From Nocardioides campestrisoli (GTDB lineage Bacteria; Actinomycetota; Actinomycetes; Propionibacteriales; Nocardioidaceae), in the NCBI RefSeq assembly GCF_013624435.2, contig NZ_CP061768.1:3314001-3378000 (forward strand): a stretch of DNA of 64,000 nt, in the 5' to 3' direction. Position numbers and translations under genes: made by a program. Position 1 is the first letter of the stretch. Every line of letters starts with the position of its first letter. Below the pieces are notes generated by a model. That model searched no databases and was not told the origin of the DNA. It was given only the letters and a program-made list of their open reading frames with translations. This document shows, piece after piece, positions 17,068 to 26,429 of this stretch.

Positions 17068-19848
17068 TCAGCGGCCCGGCGAGACCCGCACCTGCCCGGT
17101 CACCCGTCGCAGCCCGGTGTCGAGCACCTGGCGGCCCGTCCGGTCCCAGGCCACGAGCCCGAACCGGTCCGCGCCACGCGGCCCGCCGTCGACCACGGTG
17201 AGCTCGTAGCGCCCGCTCCCCCCGGCCACCCGCGCCTCGCCGGCCAGCCGCGCCGTGCCGGACTCGATGCTCAGCCGGGTCACCGACGTGGTGGCGACCA
17301 GGCCGCCGCGGCCCAGGTAGGTGACCACGCCGCGAGCCTTGCCGTCGCGCGCGGTCACCCCGAGGGCGAAGACCCCACGCCCGCCGTCGGTCGGGATCCA
17401 GCCACCGCCGAGCACGCTGCCGTCCTCGACCACGCCGCGCAGGTCCAGGCCGACCAGGACGGGGTCGTGGTCGGAGTTGCGGAACTCGTCCGGGGCGAAG
17501 AGCGACTCGACCTGGGCCGGGGTCTTGAAGTCGGTGTTGTAGTCCAGGACGCTCGGCTCGTCGGCGTTGACGTGCCAGGAGACCGCTCCCGTCACCTGGC
17601 GGTCCAGGCTCGCGGTGCCCAGGGCGTGGTCCAGCGAGCCCCACTGGCCGTCGAAGACGTAGCTGTACTCCTCCGCACCCTCCCGGGCGTCGACCAGGTC
17701 GGCGTACCCCGCCTCGCGCAGCGCCCGCACCGGGTCCTCCTGGGCGTAGGAGTTGAGGTCGCCCAGGATCAGGGTGTCGGGGTCGCCGGTGCCGGTCGGG
17801 TCGCCGGCCAGCCACTCGGCCAGCTCGGTCGCGGCGTTGACCCGGACCTGGGTGCAGTTGCCCTGCCCGTCGCCGGCGTCCGGCACGTCGCAGGCGCTGC
17901 CCTTGCTCTTGAGGTGGTTGACCACGACCGTGAAGACCTCGCCACCGTCGTTCTCGCGGAACGCCTGGGCCAGCGCCGGCCGGTTCCGCTCGGCGGAGTC
18001 GCCGCCGGTGACGAAGGAGTCGGTGTTCAGCGCCGCGGTCGTGCCGACCGGGGTGACCTGGGCCGGCTGGTAGAGCAGCCCCACCTTGATCGCGTCGGTG
18101 CCGAGCGCGTCGACCTGTCCGGTGCCCGCGTCGGCGTCGACGTAGGCCCAGGTCCCCGCACCGTCCACCTCGTCGAGGCGGCGGACCAGGTCGGCCAGCG
18201 CGCTGTCCGCGCCGTAGCCGTCGTTCTCGATCTCGACCAGCCCGACCACCTCGGCGTCCAGCTCGGTGAGCGCCGCGACGGTCTTGGCCGCCTGCCGCTC
18301 CAGCTCGGTCGCGTCGTCGGCGCCCCGGCAGTCGGTGGGTCCGCCGGCCACGCCGAGCGTGCACCCGGTGAAGGAGTTGAAGTAGTTGAGCACGTTCATC
18401 CCGGCGACCTGCAGGCTCCCGCCGACCTCCGGCTCGGACGCCGGCCGCGGGTTCGCCGCCTCGAACCGCGCCTGCCCGCCGAGCGCGTCCAGCGGACGGA
18501 GCCGGAACGCGTTCGGGCTGGCGCTGTTGCCGCCCCAGGTGTACGTCATCACGCCGACCGCGCCGGTCACCGTGTCGCCGCCGCGCAGGGTGTTCTCCGC
18601 GGTGAGCGGCCGCCCGCCGCGCCCGAAGGCGACCGGGTCGGGGTTCTGCGCCTGGGTGGAGTCGTCGATGATCAGCCGGCGCCGGTCGTTGGCGGCCTGC
18701 AGGGCCTGCGCCTCCGGACCCGGGGCCAGCACGTCGGTGGGCTGGAGCAGCCGGCCGCCGGAGGAGACCACCACCTGGCCGAACCGGCCCAGCTGGAAGT
18801 GCTCGGTGACGGTCATCGTCTGGGGCACCCGGACGAGCATGCCCTCGACCCGCTCGAGCTCGGCGGCGGTGGCCGGGAAGGTCACCTCGGCGGGCGCCAC
18901 GGACGCCCCGGTGCCGCAGACCTCGACCGAGGTCGCAGAGACCTGGGTCTGGTCCTGGAACTCCGCCGGGGTGCCGACCACGCGGACCCGGTCGCCCAGG
19001 GCGACCTCGTCGGCACCGCCGTTGAAGACGAAGATCCCGTCCGAGGTCGCGGAGTCGCCGTCCCCCTCGTCCTGGAGGTAGAAGCCACGCAGCCGCGGGG
19101 CCGGGCCCTCGTGGTCACCCACCACGACGCCCTCCAGCGCGACGGGCTCGGAGACCGGGGTGGCGGCACCCGTGCCCTGGACGGCCCCGACGGCGGTCGC
19201 CTCGTCGCCGCAGAGCGGGGACGGGCCCTCGGCCGGCGGGTCCTCGGGGTCCACGGGTCCGGTGCCGAGGTGGCTGCCCAGCCCGTCGAAGGTGTTGGTC
19301 TCGAAGCCGTCCCACTCCAGCCCCGGGTCGAAGGTGTCGCCCGGGTCGAGGTCGCCGGCGGTGACCGAGGCCTTGCGGCGCAGCGTGTTGTCCGCGGTCG
19401 AGGTCAGGCCCGTGCCCCACTCGGTCCCGGGGTCGACCCCCACCTGGCCGAGGGAGTCGACGACCGCGTCGCCCTTGACCAGGACGAGCGCGTCGTCACC
19501 GTTGAAGAAGGCCGCGCCGCTGGTCTGATCGGCCTGCTGGAGGATCTCGGGGGACGCCGAGGCGTGGGCGAGCACGAAGACGTCCCCGGCCGCCACGGTC
19601 CCGGTCAGCGGCACGGTGAGGCCGGCGGTGGCGGAGCCGTTGAAGAACATCCGCAGGGCGTAGCCCTGGGCGGCCAGGTCGACCGGCGCGCCGGTCCCGT
19701 TGTAGACCTCCACCGCCTTGTTGTTGCTCGACCCCTCGACGTACTCGCTGAGCAGCAGCTCGGTCGGGGCGGCGACCGCGGTGGCGGGAGCCGCCAGGGC
19801 GGCCGCGACCAGACCGCCCGTCAGGAGACGAGACAGGGACGCGCGCAT
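17068..19848 (-). CDS. Secreted ExeM/NucH-type endonuclease with lamin-tail domain
   Basis: A 926-residue secreted nuclease expected to degrade extracellular DNA for nutrient release or biofilm turnover. A signal peptide (residues 1-27, cut near AVA-APT) precedes a lamin-tail domain (LLLSEYVEGSSNNKAVEVYN, about 28-160). An OB-like ExeM region follows (about 215-400), then an EEP catalytic domain from about residue 478 (QVAGMNVLNYFNSF). That domain includes VVGLVEIENDGYG, VVVNHLKSKGS and NSDHDPVLVGL, the metal and catalytic Glu, His and Asp-His positions. The C-terminal 110 residues are a small beta domain. It is convergent with the matrixin gene and has its own start at ATG 19848. Confidence 0.93.
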   Translation of the reverse strand: MRASLSRLLTGGLVAAALAAPATAVAAPTELLLSEYVEGSSNNKAVEVYNGTGAPVDLAAQGYALRMFFNGSATAGLTVPLTGTVAAGDVFVLAHASASPEILQQADQTSGAAFFNGDDALVLVKGDAVVDSLGQVGVDPGTEWGTGLTSTADNTLRRKASVTAGDLDPGDTFDPGLEWDGFETNTFDGLGSHLGTGPVDPEDPPAEGPSPLCGDEATAVGAVQGTGAATPVSEPVALEGVVVGDHEGPAPRLRGFYLQDEGDGDSATSDGIFVFNGGADEVALGDRVRVVGTPAEFQDQTQVSATSVEVCGTGASVAPAEVTFPATAAELERVEGMLVRVPQTMTVTEHFQLGRFGQVVVSSGGRLLQPTDVLAPGPEAQALQAANDRRRLIIDDSTQAQNPDPVAFGRGGRPLTAENTLRGGDTVTGAVGVMTYTWGGNSASPNAFRLRPLDALGGQARFEAANPRPASEPEVGGSLQVAGMNVLNYFNSFTGCTLGVAGGPTDCRGADDATELERQAAKTVAALTELDAEVVGLVEIENDGYGADSALADLVRRLDEVDGAGTWAYVDADAGTGQVDALGTDAIKVGLLYQPAQVTPVGTTAALNTDSFVTGGDSAERNRPALAQAFRENDGGEVFTVVVNHLKSKGSACDVPDAGDGQGNCTQVRVNAATELAEWLAGDPTGTGDPDTLILGDLNSYAQEDPVRALREAGYADLVDAREGAEEYSYVFDGQWGSLDHALGTASLDRQVTGAVSWHVNADEPSVLDYNTDFKTPAQVESLFAPDEFRNSDHDPVLVGLDLRGVVEDGSVLGGGWIPTDGGRGVFALGVTARDGKARGVVTYLGRGGLVATTSVTRLSIESGTARLAGEARVAGGSGRYELTVVDGGPRGADRFGLVAWDRTGRQVLDTGLRRVTGQVRVSPGR

Positions 19849-19910
19849 GTGATCCTCCGAGACCGACGAAGCGTTGGGAGTGTGACCCTAACCTCGCCGG
19901 GACCCCGCAG

Positions 19911-22685
19911 TCACCAGCGGTTGTGCACGTCCTCGGCCCAGCCGACGAGCCCGGCGACCTGGATCCACTCCCCCGCGTCGTCGAGCATCCGTCCGTCCCA
20001 GTGGCCGAAGCACTGGTGGGTGCGGGAGGAGAAGACCTTGAGGTCGGTCACCGAGCGCTTGAGGTGGAACGGGGTGAAGGTCAGGTCGACGCTGCGACCG
20101 GAGATCTTCCACGGCGCCATCCAGTCGTCCCGGTCGTACTCCCAGACCAGCTCCTCGCTGATCTTCGACAGGTGCCCGTCGACGTAGAGCGAGTTCTCCA
20201 CCGAGCCCGTGCCGTCGGTCCACCGGCCACCGACCTGGACGCCGACGACCCGGCCGTCGACCTGGCCGGAGCCTGCGCCCCAGTTCCACTCGACGTCGTA
20301 GGGCCAGCGCCCGCGCCCGTGGTCCAGCGTCGCCCAGGACTCGCCGGCCTCGACGTCGTGGGCGACCCCGTCGAGCCAGACCGTGCCGGTGGCGGGCCGG
20401 GCCACGTCCTTGACCGTGTACTGGAAGAGCCGCTCGCTCCAGGGCACCACCACGCCCAGGCACTCGTGCCCCTCCGGCCGGTGCGCGACGACGTCGACCC
20501 GCACGCGCTTGCCCTGGGCGCGCAGGCGCGTGCCGCCCTCCACCTCGTCGACCTGGATCTTCACGGCCCGCGTACGGGAGCGCACCGGCCCACCCCCCAA
20601 CGTGCCCGGCAGCGTGGCGCTGCGACCCAGGACGCCGATCGCGTCGTGCGCCACCGCCTCCCCGGTACGCCGGTCCAGCAGCCAGATGCCGTGGACCGCC
20701 GCGAAGTCGATGCTCGAGGTGACCAGCGCGACGACGTGGGTGGGCGTGGTCACCGCCCAGTACTCCCAGCGCTTGTTCCGGCCCCGGCCGACCCGGCCGC
20801 GGCCGATGCCGTCGGTGGTGATCAGCGGGGTGCGCGTCCACCCCACCGCGTCGGGGTTGAGCCGCCCGTCCGGCAGCGTGAGCGAGACCGGCTCGGTGAT
20901 CTCGCGCTCGGTCACCGCCCTGGCCTCGGTGCCCGCGCGGGCCAGCCGTCCCCGCAGTCGCTCGTTGGAGGCTCGTACCTGCTCGGCATCCACCTTGGTC
21001 TCCCGTCGGTCGTAGGTCATCAGTCCGTTGGTCTCCTGCTCGACGTCGGCGAGCTGGGTGTAGACGAAGCCGGCCAGGCCCGCGTCCACCGCGGGCCCGA
21101 CCTGCCGGTCCTGCAGCCGCAGGAAGGCGCGTTGGAAAGCCGCGCGGTCGGCGTACTTGCGGTAGCCGAACTCACGCTCGCTCCAGGTGTGGCCGGGCAC
21201 CCGGTGGGAGTACCCGCCGTACTCGCTGAGCACGGCGGCGCGCGGGTCGGCGGCGTCTGCCGCGGAGAGCCGGTAGCGCCGGAAGTAGACGTGCCGGCTG
21301 ACCAGGTCGCCGCCTCCCTGGTCGTGCCAGCCGCTGGCGTGGTCGACCTGACGGGTCGGGTCGAGCTCGTGCAGCCAGTCCGCGGCCTGCGCCGCGTCGA
21401 ACTGCCCCCATCCCTCGTTGAAGGGCACCCACACCGCGATGCTCGGCACCGAGCGGAGCAGCTCGACGGTCGCCTCCAGCTCGTCGACGAACTCCGCGCG
21501 GCCCTCGTCGTCGCCGCGTCCGAAGAGCCGGTGCCGGGAGTCGCTGAGCCGGACCGGGAGCAGCACGGGGGCGGTCACCACCGGGGCCCGGTAGGAGCGG
21601 CCGCCGTTGACCAGGTCCTGCCAGACCAGCATCCCGAGGCGGTCGCAGTGGTGGTACCACCGCAGCGGCTCGATCTTGATGTGCTTGCGCAGCATGGTGA
21701 ACCCGAGGTCCTTGGCGACCGCGATGTCGTGCACCAGCGCCTCGTCCGACGGCGCGGTGTAGAGACCGTCGGGCCAGTAGCCCTGGTCCAGCAGTCCGGC
21801 GTGCAGGTAGGGCTCCCCGTTGAGCAGCAGCCGGGTGCGCCCGCGGGCGTCCGGGCCCAGCCCGAAGGAGCGCATCCCGACGTAGCTGACCACCCGGTCC
21901 TCGCCGAGCACGACCTCCACGTCGTAGAGGAACGGGTCCTCGGGCGACCAGGGCCGGACCTCCCCGAGCCGCAGCCGGACCGGTACGCCGACCGGCACGT
22001 CCCCGGCGACCACCTCGCGGCCCTCGGCGCTCACCCGCACCCGCGCGACCTGGCCGGCAGAAGAGGTCACCGTGACCTCCACCTCGCCCGCCGCCAGGTG
22101 CGGGGTGAGCACCAGCCGCTCGACGTACTGCTCCGGCACGGCCTCCAGCCAGACGGTCTGCCAGATGCCCGACTGGGCCGTGTACCAGATCCCCCCGGGC
22201 TCGAGCTTCTGCTTGCCCCGGCTGCGGAAGGAGGTGTCGGTGACGTCCACGACCCGCACGACCAGCTCGTGGTCGGCGCCGCCGGTGAGCGTGTCGGTGA
22301 CGTCCAGGGTGAACGGCAGGTAGCCGCCCCGGTGGCCGCCTACCGGGACCCCGTCGACCCAGACCTCGCAGTCCTGGTCGACCGCCCCGAAGTGGAGCAG
22401 CAGGCGCCCGCCGGCGAGCTCCTCGGGCACCCGGACCGTCCGGCGGTACCAGAGCGCCTCGTGCGGCATCAGCGTCCGACCCACCCCCGAGAGCGGCGCC
22501 TCCGGGGAGAAGGGCACCAGGATCGGGCCGTCCCAGGTCGTCGGGTGGCCCCACTGCCCGGCGTCGGTGAAGGCGTGCTCCCAGGTGCCGTTGAGGGTGA
22601 GCCAGCCCTCGCGCACCAGCTGGGGGCGCGGGTGCTCGGGCAGCACGTGCTCGGGGTCCAGGGCCTCACCCCAGGGCGTCTTCAC
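19911..22685 (-). CDS. GH2 glycosidase fused to a DUF2804 domain
   Basis: A 924-residue two-part protein. Residues 1-585 are glycoside hydrolase family 2 (beta-galactosidase/glucuronidase/mannosidase type): sugar-binding jelly roll (VDQDCEVWVDGVPVGGHRGGY), Ig-like domain, and barrel with acid/base Glu424 in PFNEGWGQFD and nucleophile Glu488 in LSEYGGYS. Residues about 592-924 are DUF2804 (ITEPVSLTLPDGRLNPDAVG to the C-terminus), a beta-rich domain of unknown function usually seen as a separate protein. No stop lies between the halves; a GTG codon in frame at about residue 591 could allow an internal start. No signal peptide. Its 5' end overlaps the MFS gene by 20 bp. Confidence 0.87.
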   Translation of the reverse strand: MKTPWGEALDPEHVLPEHPRPQLVREGWLTLNGTWEHAFTDAGQWGHPTTWDGPILVPFSPEAPLSGVGRTLMPHEALWYRRTVRVPEELAGGRLLLHFGAVDQDCEVWVDGVPVGGHRGGYLPFTLDVTDTLTGGADHELVVRVVDVTDTSFRSRGKQKLEPGGIWYTAQSGIWQTVWLEAVPEQYVERLVLTPHLAAGEVEVTVTSSAGQVARVRVSAEGREVVAGDVPVGVPVRLRLGEVRPWSPEDPFLYDVEVVLGEDRVVSYVGMRSFGLGPDARGRTRLLLNGEPYLHAGLLDQGYWPDGLYTAPSDEALVHDIAVAKDLGFTMLRKHIKIEPLRWYHHCDRLGMLVWQDLVNGGRSYRAPVVTAPVLLPVRLSDSRHRLFGRGDDEGRAEFVDELEATVELLRSVPSIAVWVPFNEGWGQFDAAQAADWLHELDPTRQVDHASGWHDQGGGDLVSRHVYFRRYRLSAADAADPRAAVLSEYGGYSHRVPGHTWSEREFGYRKYADRAAFQRAFLRLQDRQVGPAVDAGLAGFVYTQLADVEQETNGLMTYDRRETKVDAEQVRASNERLRGRLARAGTEARAVTEREITEPVSLTLPDGRLNPDAVGWTRTPLITTDGIGRGRVGRGRNKRWEYWAVTTPTHVVALVTSSIDFAAVHGIWLLDRRTGEAVAHDAIGVLGRSATLPGTLGGGPVRSRTRAVKIQVDEVEGGTRLRAQGKRVRVDVVAHRPEGHECLGVVVPWSERLFQYTVKDVARPATGTVWLDGVAHDVEAGESWATLDHGRGRWPYDVEWNWGAGSGQVDGRVVGVQVGGRWTDGTGSVENSLYVDGHLSKISEELVWEYDRDDWMAPWKISGRSVDLTFTPFHLKRSVTDLKVFSSRTHQCFGHWDGRMLDDAGEWIQVAGLVGWAEDVHNRW

Positions 22686-23961
22686 GGGTCTCCTCCTCCT
22701 GCCGGACCCGGCGCAGGGCCAGGACCGGGATCACGATCAGCACCACCACCGCGGCCGCGGCGGGGAAGATCCACGGGGTGGGAACCTGCTTGACCACCCC
22801 GAGGTCGACGAACGTCTCGTCCGCCCCGGCGATCACCGCGGCGCCCACGAAGGGCCCGACGACCATCGGGACCAGCACCGCGCAGACCATCCGCAGGCCC
22901 TGGACCTGCCCGGCCCGGTCGGCCGGGGTCAGGTTGCGGACGGTCGCGGACAGCGCGGCGACGCCGAGCATGAAGCCCGACATCAGCACGATGCCGGCCA
23001 GGATCACCGGGAGCATCCCGCGGGCGAAGAACATCGCCAGCAGCCCCGCCGCGTAGACGCCGGCGACCGGCAGGATCGCCGACGCGGGGCCGACGCGGTC
23101 CAGCACCCGGCCGCCCAGGACGCTGACCCCCGCGGCACCGAGCAGGACCGAGGCGAGCACCACCGCATAGCCGTCGATGTCGAGGAAGCGCTGGACGTAG
23201 ATGATCAGGAAGGGCATGAACACCTGGGTGCTGGTGCCCAGCACCGCCCAGGCCGCCAGCACGAGGTAGAGCCGCGGGTTGCTGCGTACGGTGCTGGGGC
23301 GCAACCCGTGCACCACCGAGCCCAGGTAGCTGCCGCCCGGCCGCGGCGCCGCGCGGGCGCGCAGCCCGAACCAGGCCACCACGCCGACCAGGGCGGTGAC
23401 CCCGCCGACGATCGAGAAGAAGAGCTGCCAGTGACCGCCGCGGGTCAGCGGGTCGAGGGCGCCGAAGACCAGCAGCATGGCCAGCAGCGGCAGCGTCGCC
23501 AGCACGCCGTCGACCCGCCCGCGGTTGCCCGGGTGGGTCTCGTCGGTGACCCAGGCGTTGAACGCCGCGTCGTTGGCGGTCGCCCCGAGCACGCTCATCA
23601 CGCAGTCGAGCAGGACGATCACCACGACCGCCACCACGACGGCGTCCAGCGCGGGCGCCAGCCCGGCGACCCGGTCGACCTGCACGAACCCGAAGCCCGC
23701 GGTGCACAGCCCCCACGCGACGTACCCGCCGGCGATCAGCTCGCGACGCCGGCCGCTGCGGTCCGAGAAGGCGCCGGCCAGCAGCGTGGTGACGGTGGCG
23801 GCCACCGCGCTGGCGGCGACCAGGGCGGCCAGCACCATCGGGGAGTCGGTGATCGTCTCGTAGACGAACACGTTGAGGTACATGTTCTCGACCGTCCAGG
23901 CGAGCTGGCCGGTCAGTCCGAGCAGCACCGCCCAGACCCAGAACCTACGGTCCACGGTCAC
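22666..23961 (-). CDS. MFS transporter
   Basis: A 431-residue major facilitator with about 12 hydrophobic helices and a central loop (RARAAPRPGGSYLGSV). The loop-2/3 signature is seen as LLAGAFSDRSGRRRELIAGG, and a second copy of the theme is LGGRVLDRVGP. It overlaps the downstream GH2-DUF2804 gene by 20 bp, so the two are one operon. The context suggests import of a beta-linked oligosaccharide or glycoside that the GH2 enzyme then cleaves inside the cell. That substrate link is inference; the sequence does not identify the sugar. Confidence 0.9.
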   Translation of the reverse strand: MTVDRRFWVWAVLLGLTGQLAWTVENMYLNVFVYETITDSPMVLAALVAASAVAATVTTLLAGAFSDRSGRRRELIAGGYVAWGLCTAGFGFVQVDRVAGLAPALDAVVVAVVVIVLLDCVMSVLGATANDAAFNAWVTDETHPGNRGRVDGVLATLPLLAMLLVFGALDPLTRGGHWQLFFSIVGGVTALVGVVAWFGLRARAAPRPGGSYLGSVVHGLRPSTVRSNPRLYLVLAAWAVLGTSTQVFMPFLIIYVQRFLDIDGYAVVLASVLLGAAGVSVLGGRVLDRVGPASAILPVAGVYAAGLLAMFFARGMLPVILAGIVLMSGFMLGVAALSATVRNLTPADRAGQVQGLRMVCAVLVPMVVGPFVGAAVIAGADETFVDLGVVKQVPTPWIFPAAAAVVVLIVIPVLALRRVRQEEETREDALG

Positions 23962-23995
23962 GGCCCGGTCCTTCGTCGTGCGGGGGTGGGGAAAG

Positions 23996-24035
23996 CAAGA
24001 CCCCGCTGGTGTCTCGGGTCACCAGCGGGGTCTTG
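23996..24035. terminator. Strong hairpin, terminator (dispersed repeat, copy 2)
   Basis: A perfect 16-bp stem (left arm CAAGACCCCGCTGGTG) with loop TCTCGGGT. It lies between the 3' end of the ABC operon (24111) and the start of the MFS gene (23961), both on the minus strand, where it would end the ABC transcript. It matches the hairpin at 16967-17002 at 35 of 36 positions. Confidence 0.82.
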
Positions 24036-24110
24036 GGGAAGAGCATGCCCGACGATCGTCGCCGCGCGCAGCCGATTCCGAGAAGATCACCAAAAAAGAT
24101 GGCTCGGCCG

Positions 24111-25253
24111 TCAGATCGCCCGGGCGAGGCTGCGGCGCAGCGACCACGACCCGAGCAGCAGCAGCACCACTGCCATCGCCAGCAGCACGCCGAGCTGCGG
24201 CAGCACCTCGCCCAGTCCCGCGCCGCGTCGCTGGATCTCGGCGAACGCCTCGTACGCCCAGGCGTGCGGGGTCAGGTCGGCGACGGTGCGCATGGTGTCG
24301 GGGAAGAGCTCCAGGGGCAGCATCGAGCCCCCGAGCGCCGCCAGCACCAGGCCCAGACCCACGCCGACCCCGCTGGCGGCGCCCTCGTTCTCCAGCAGGG
24401 TGCCGAGCAGGATCGCGGCGGCCGCGGCCACCAGCGCGAAGAGCGCGACGACCAGCAGCGAGAGCCACAGGGTGCCCCACTGGACGTCGAAGAGGAGGCT
24501 GGTGGCGACCATGATGTAGACGCCCTGGAAGAGGCCGATCGCCCAGCGGCCCAGCGTCTCCCCCGCCACCAGCTGTGTGGTGGAGAGCGGCCCGGAGAGC
24601 ATCCGGGTGATCACGCCCAGCCGGCGGGCGCGGATCAGCGTGGTGGCGCCGGTCAGGCAGGCCAGGAAGACGAAGAGGAGCAGCTGCCCCGAGGCGCCCA
24701 GGTCGAACTGGCCCAGGCCGTCGAACTGCTGGCTCAGCTCGTCGACGTCGGTGACCTCCAGGCTCGGTGCGCTCAGCCTGTTCTCCGCGCTCGTCAGCGC
24801 GCCGGCCACCCGGTCGGCGGGGACGCCGTACTCCTCCAGGGCGCGCGCCTGGGCGTCGTGGCTGGCGACGGCGCCGACCGCGGTGCGGACCTGCTGCTCC
24901 ACCACCTGCGCGTTGGCCGAGGAGCCCCGGACCAGCTCGAAGGTGGTCCCGTCCACCACCCGGACGGCGGCGTCGAGGCGGCCACGCGCGACCTGCTCGA
25001 GCGCGGCGTCCCACTCCGGGTCGCTCACGGTGACCTCGTCGGCCTCCAGCTGCTCGACCAGCTGCAGCTGCACCGCGGCGTCGCCACCGCTGACCGCGAC
25101 CCGGCCGGTGGAGGCGCCGGAGCCGAACTGGGCACCGATCATCAGCACCAGCAGCAGCGGGAAGACGAAGACGAAGAAGATGTTGGACCGGTCGCGCACG
25201 AAGAGCCGCAGCTCCACCCCGGCGACGGTCAGCACGTTGCCCAGGCCCCTCAT
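24111..25253 (-). CDS. ABC-2 type transporter permease (second of two)
   Basis: A 380-residue ABC-2 membrane subunit: a first TM helix (NIFFVFVFPLLLVLMIGAQFG), an external domain of about 150 residues, then five TM helices. The region LTGATTLIRARRLGVITRMLSGPLSTTQLVAGETLGRW is the coupling-helix area typical of drug and lipid exporters. Its start overlaps the stop of the preceding permease by 4 bp (ATGA), so the two are translated together and probably form a heterodimer over the ATPase encoded first in the operon. Cargo is unknown. Confidence 0.9.
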   Translation of the reverse strand: MRGLGNVLTVAGVELRLFVRDRSNIFFVFVFPLLLVLMIGAQFGSGASTGRVAVSGGDAAVQLQLVEQLEADEVTVSDPEWDAALEQVARGRLDAAVRVVDGTTFELVRGSSANAQVVEQQVRTAVGAVASHDAQARALEEYGVPADRVAGALTSAENRLSAPSLEVTDVDELSQQFDGLGQFDLGASGQLLLFVFLACLTGATTLIRARRLGVITRMLSGPLSTTQLVAGETLGRWAIGLFQGVYIMVATSLLFDVQWGTLWLSLLVVALFALVAAAAAILLGTLLENEGAASGVGVGLGLVLAALGGSMLPLELFPDTMRTVADLTPHAWAYEAFAEIQRRGAGLGEVLPQLGVLLAMAVVLLLLGSWSLRRSLARAI

Positions 25254-26425
25254 GCCAGCGCCCCCCGGTCCGGGACCAGCCGGGAGAGCAGCAGCATGGC
25301 GGCCGCGAAGCCGAGCATGATGGCGATCGGGACGCCCAGGTCGGCCAGCCCGCCACCGGCGGAGGTGATCCCGAGTCCCCGCAGCAGGGCGGCGACCGGG
25401 TTGAGGTCGACCAGCGCCGAGAGCGGTCCGGTGGCGCTGACCGGGAAGAAGGCACCGCCGCCGATGCCGAGGACGACCGCCACGATCGAGGTCGCGATCC
25501 CCGCCTGCTCGCTCGTGCGGGCGATCCGCACGATCAGGAACATCACCGAGGTGGCGGCCAGGGAGACGCAGAGCACCAGGGCAGCGACCGCGAGGGGGGA
25601 GCCGAAGTCCGCTCCGAAGAGCAGCCCGCCCACGACGAGCAGGACGCCGGTGGCCACCACGCCGAGCAGGAAGCTGACCAGGGCCTTGGAGGACACGATC
25701 GCCCAGGACGGGATCGGCATCGAACGCAGCCGGGTGAGGGTGCCGGTCTCGCGGTCGACGAGCAGCGCGGTCACCCCGAAGCTGACGGTGAACATCAGGA
25801 ACAGCCCGGCCTGGCCGGCGACCAGCGCGGCGCCGGAGTCGAGCTGCTCGTCGGCCGCCTGGCCCTGGCGCAGCTCGTAGCCCTGGCCACCGTCCGCGGC
25901 GGCCTGCGCGAGCGCGCCCAGCTCCTCGGGAGGCACGCCCTGGTCCAGGCCGGCCTGGACGGCGACGGCGCTGGCGGCGAACTGGTCGAGCACGCCGTCG
26001 ACGACCGAGAGCACGACATCGGCCTCCAGCCCGGCCTCGTCGCCCCGGACGACCTCGACGCTCACCGGCTCCCCGGCCCGCGCCGCGGCACCGAAGCCCT
26101 CGCGCAGCACGATCGAGAGGGCCGCATCCCCCTCCTCGACCGCGGTCCGGCCGGCCGCGGCGTCTCCCTCGCGGACGGTCACCTCCAGACCGTCCTGGCC
26201 GTCCAGGTCCTTGACCACGTCGGTGAGCACCCCGGCCAGCCGGTCGCCCGCCGGGGCGGTGACCGCGACCGTGACCGGCTCGAGCTCGAGGTCGTCGGTG
26301 CCGCCGAAGACCAGGTTGAAGACGAACATCAGCGCCAGCGGCACGACGAAGGCGAAGATCAGGACGGACCGGTCGCGGATCCGCATCCGCAGGTCGCTGA
26401 GGGTCAGGGCGAGGAGTGGGCGCAC
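25250..26425 (-). CDS. ABC-2 type transporter permease (first of two)
   Basis: A 391-residue ABC-2 permease with the same plan as its downstream partner: TM1 (SVLIFAFVVPLALMFVFNLVFG), a large external domain with Asp/Glu-rich sequence, then five TM helices containing TALLVDRETGTLTRLRSMPIPSW, the ABC-2 coupling motif. It starts 4 bp after the ATPase gene and overlaps the second permease gene by 4 bp. Daunorubicin-resistance-like exporters share this layout, but the cargo cannot be inferred. Confidence 0.9.
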   Translation of the reverse strand: MRPLLALTLSDLRMRIRDRSVLIFAFVVPLALMFVFNLVFGGTDDLELEPVTVAVTAPAGDRLAGVLTDVVKDLDGQDGLEVTVREGDAAAGRTAVEEGDAALSIVLREGFGAAARAGEPVSVEVVRGDEAGLEADVVLSVVDGVLDQFAASAVAVQAGLDQGVPPEELGALAQAAADGGQGYELRQGQAADEQLDSGAALVAGQAGLFLMFTVSFGVTALLVDRETGTLTRLRSMPIPSWAIVSSKALVSFLLGVVATGVLLVVGGLLFGADFGSPLAVAALVLCVSLAATSVMFLIVRIARTSEQAGIATSIVAVVLGIGGGAFFPVSATGPLSALVDLNPVAALLRGLGITSAGGGLADLGVPIAIMLGFAAAMLLLSRLVPDRGALA

Positions 26426-26429
26426 CGGA

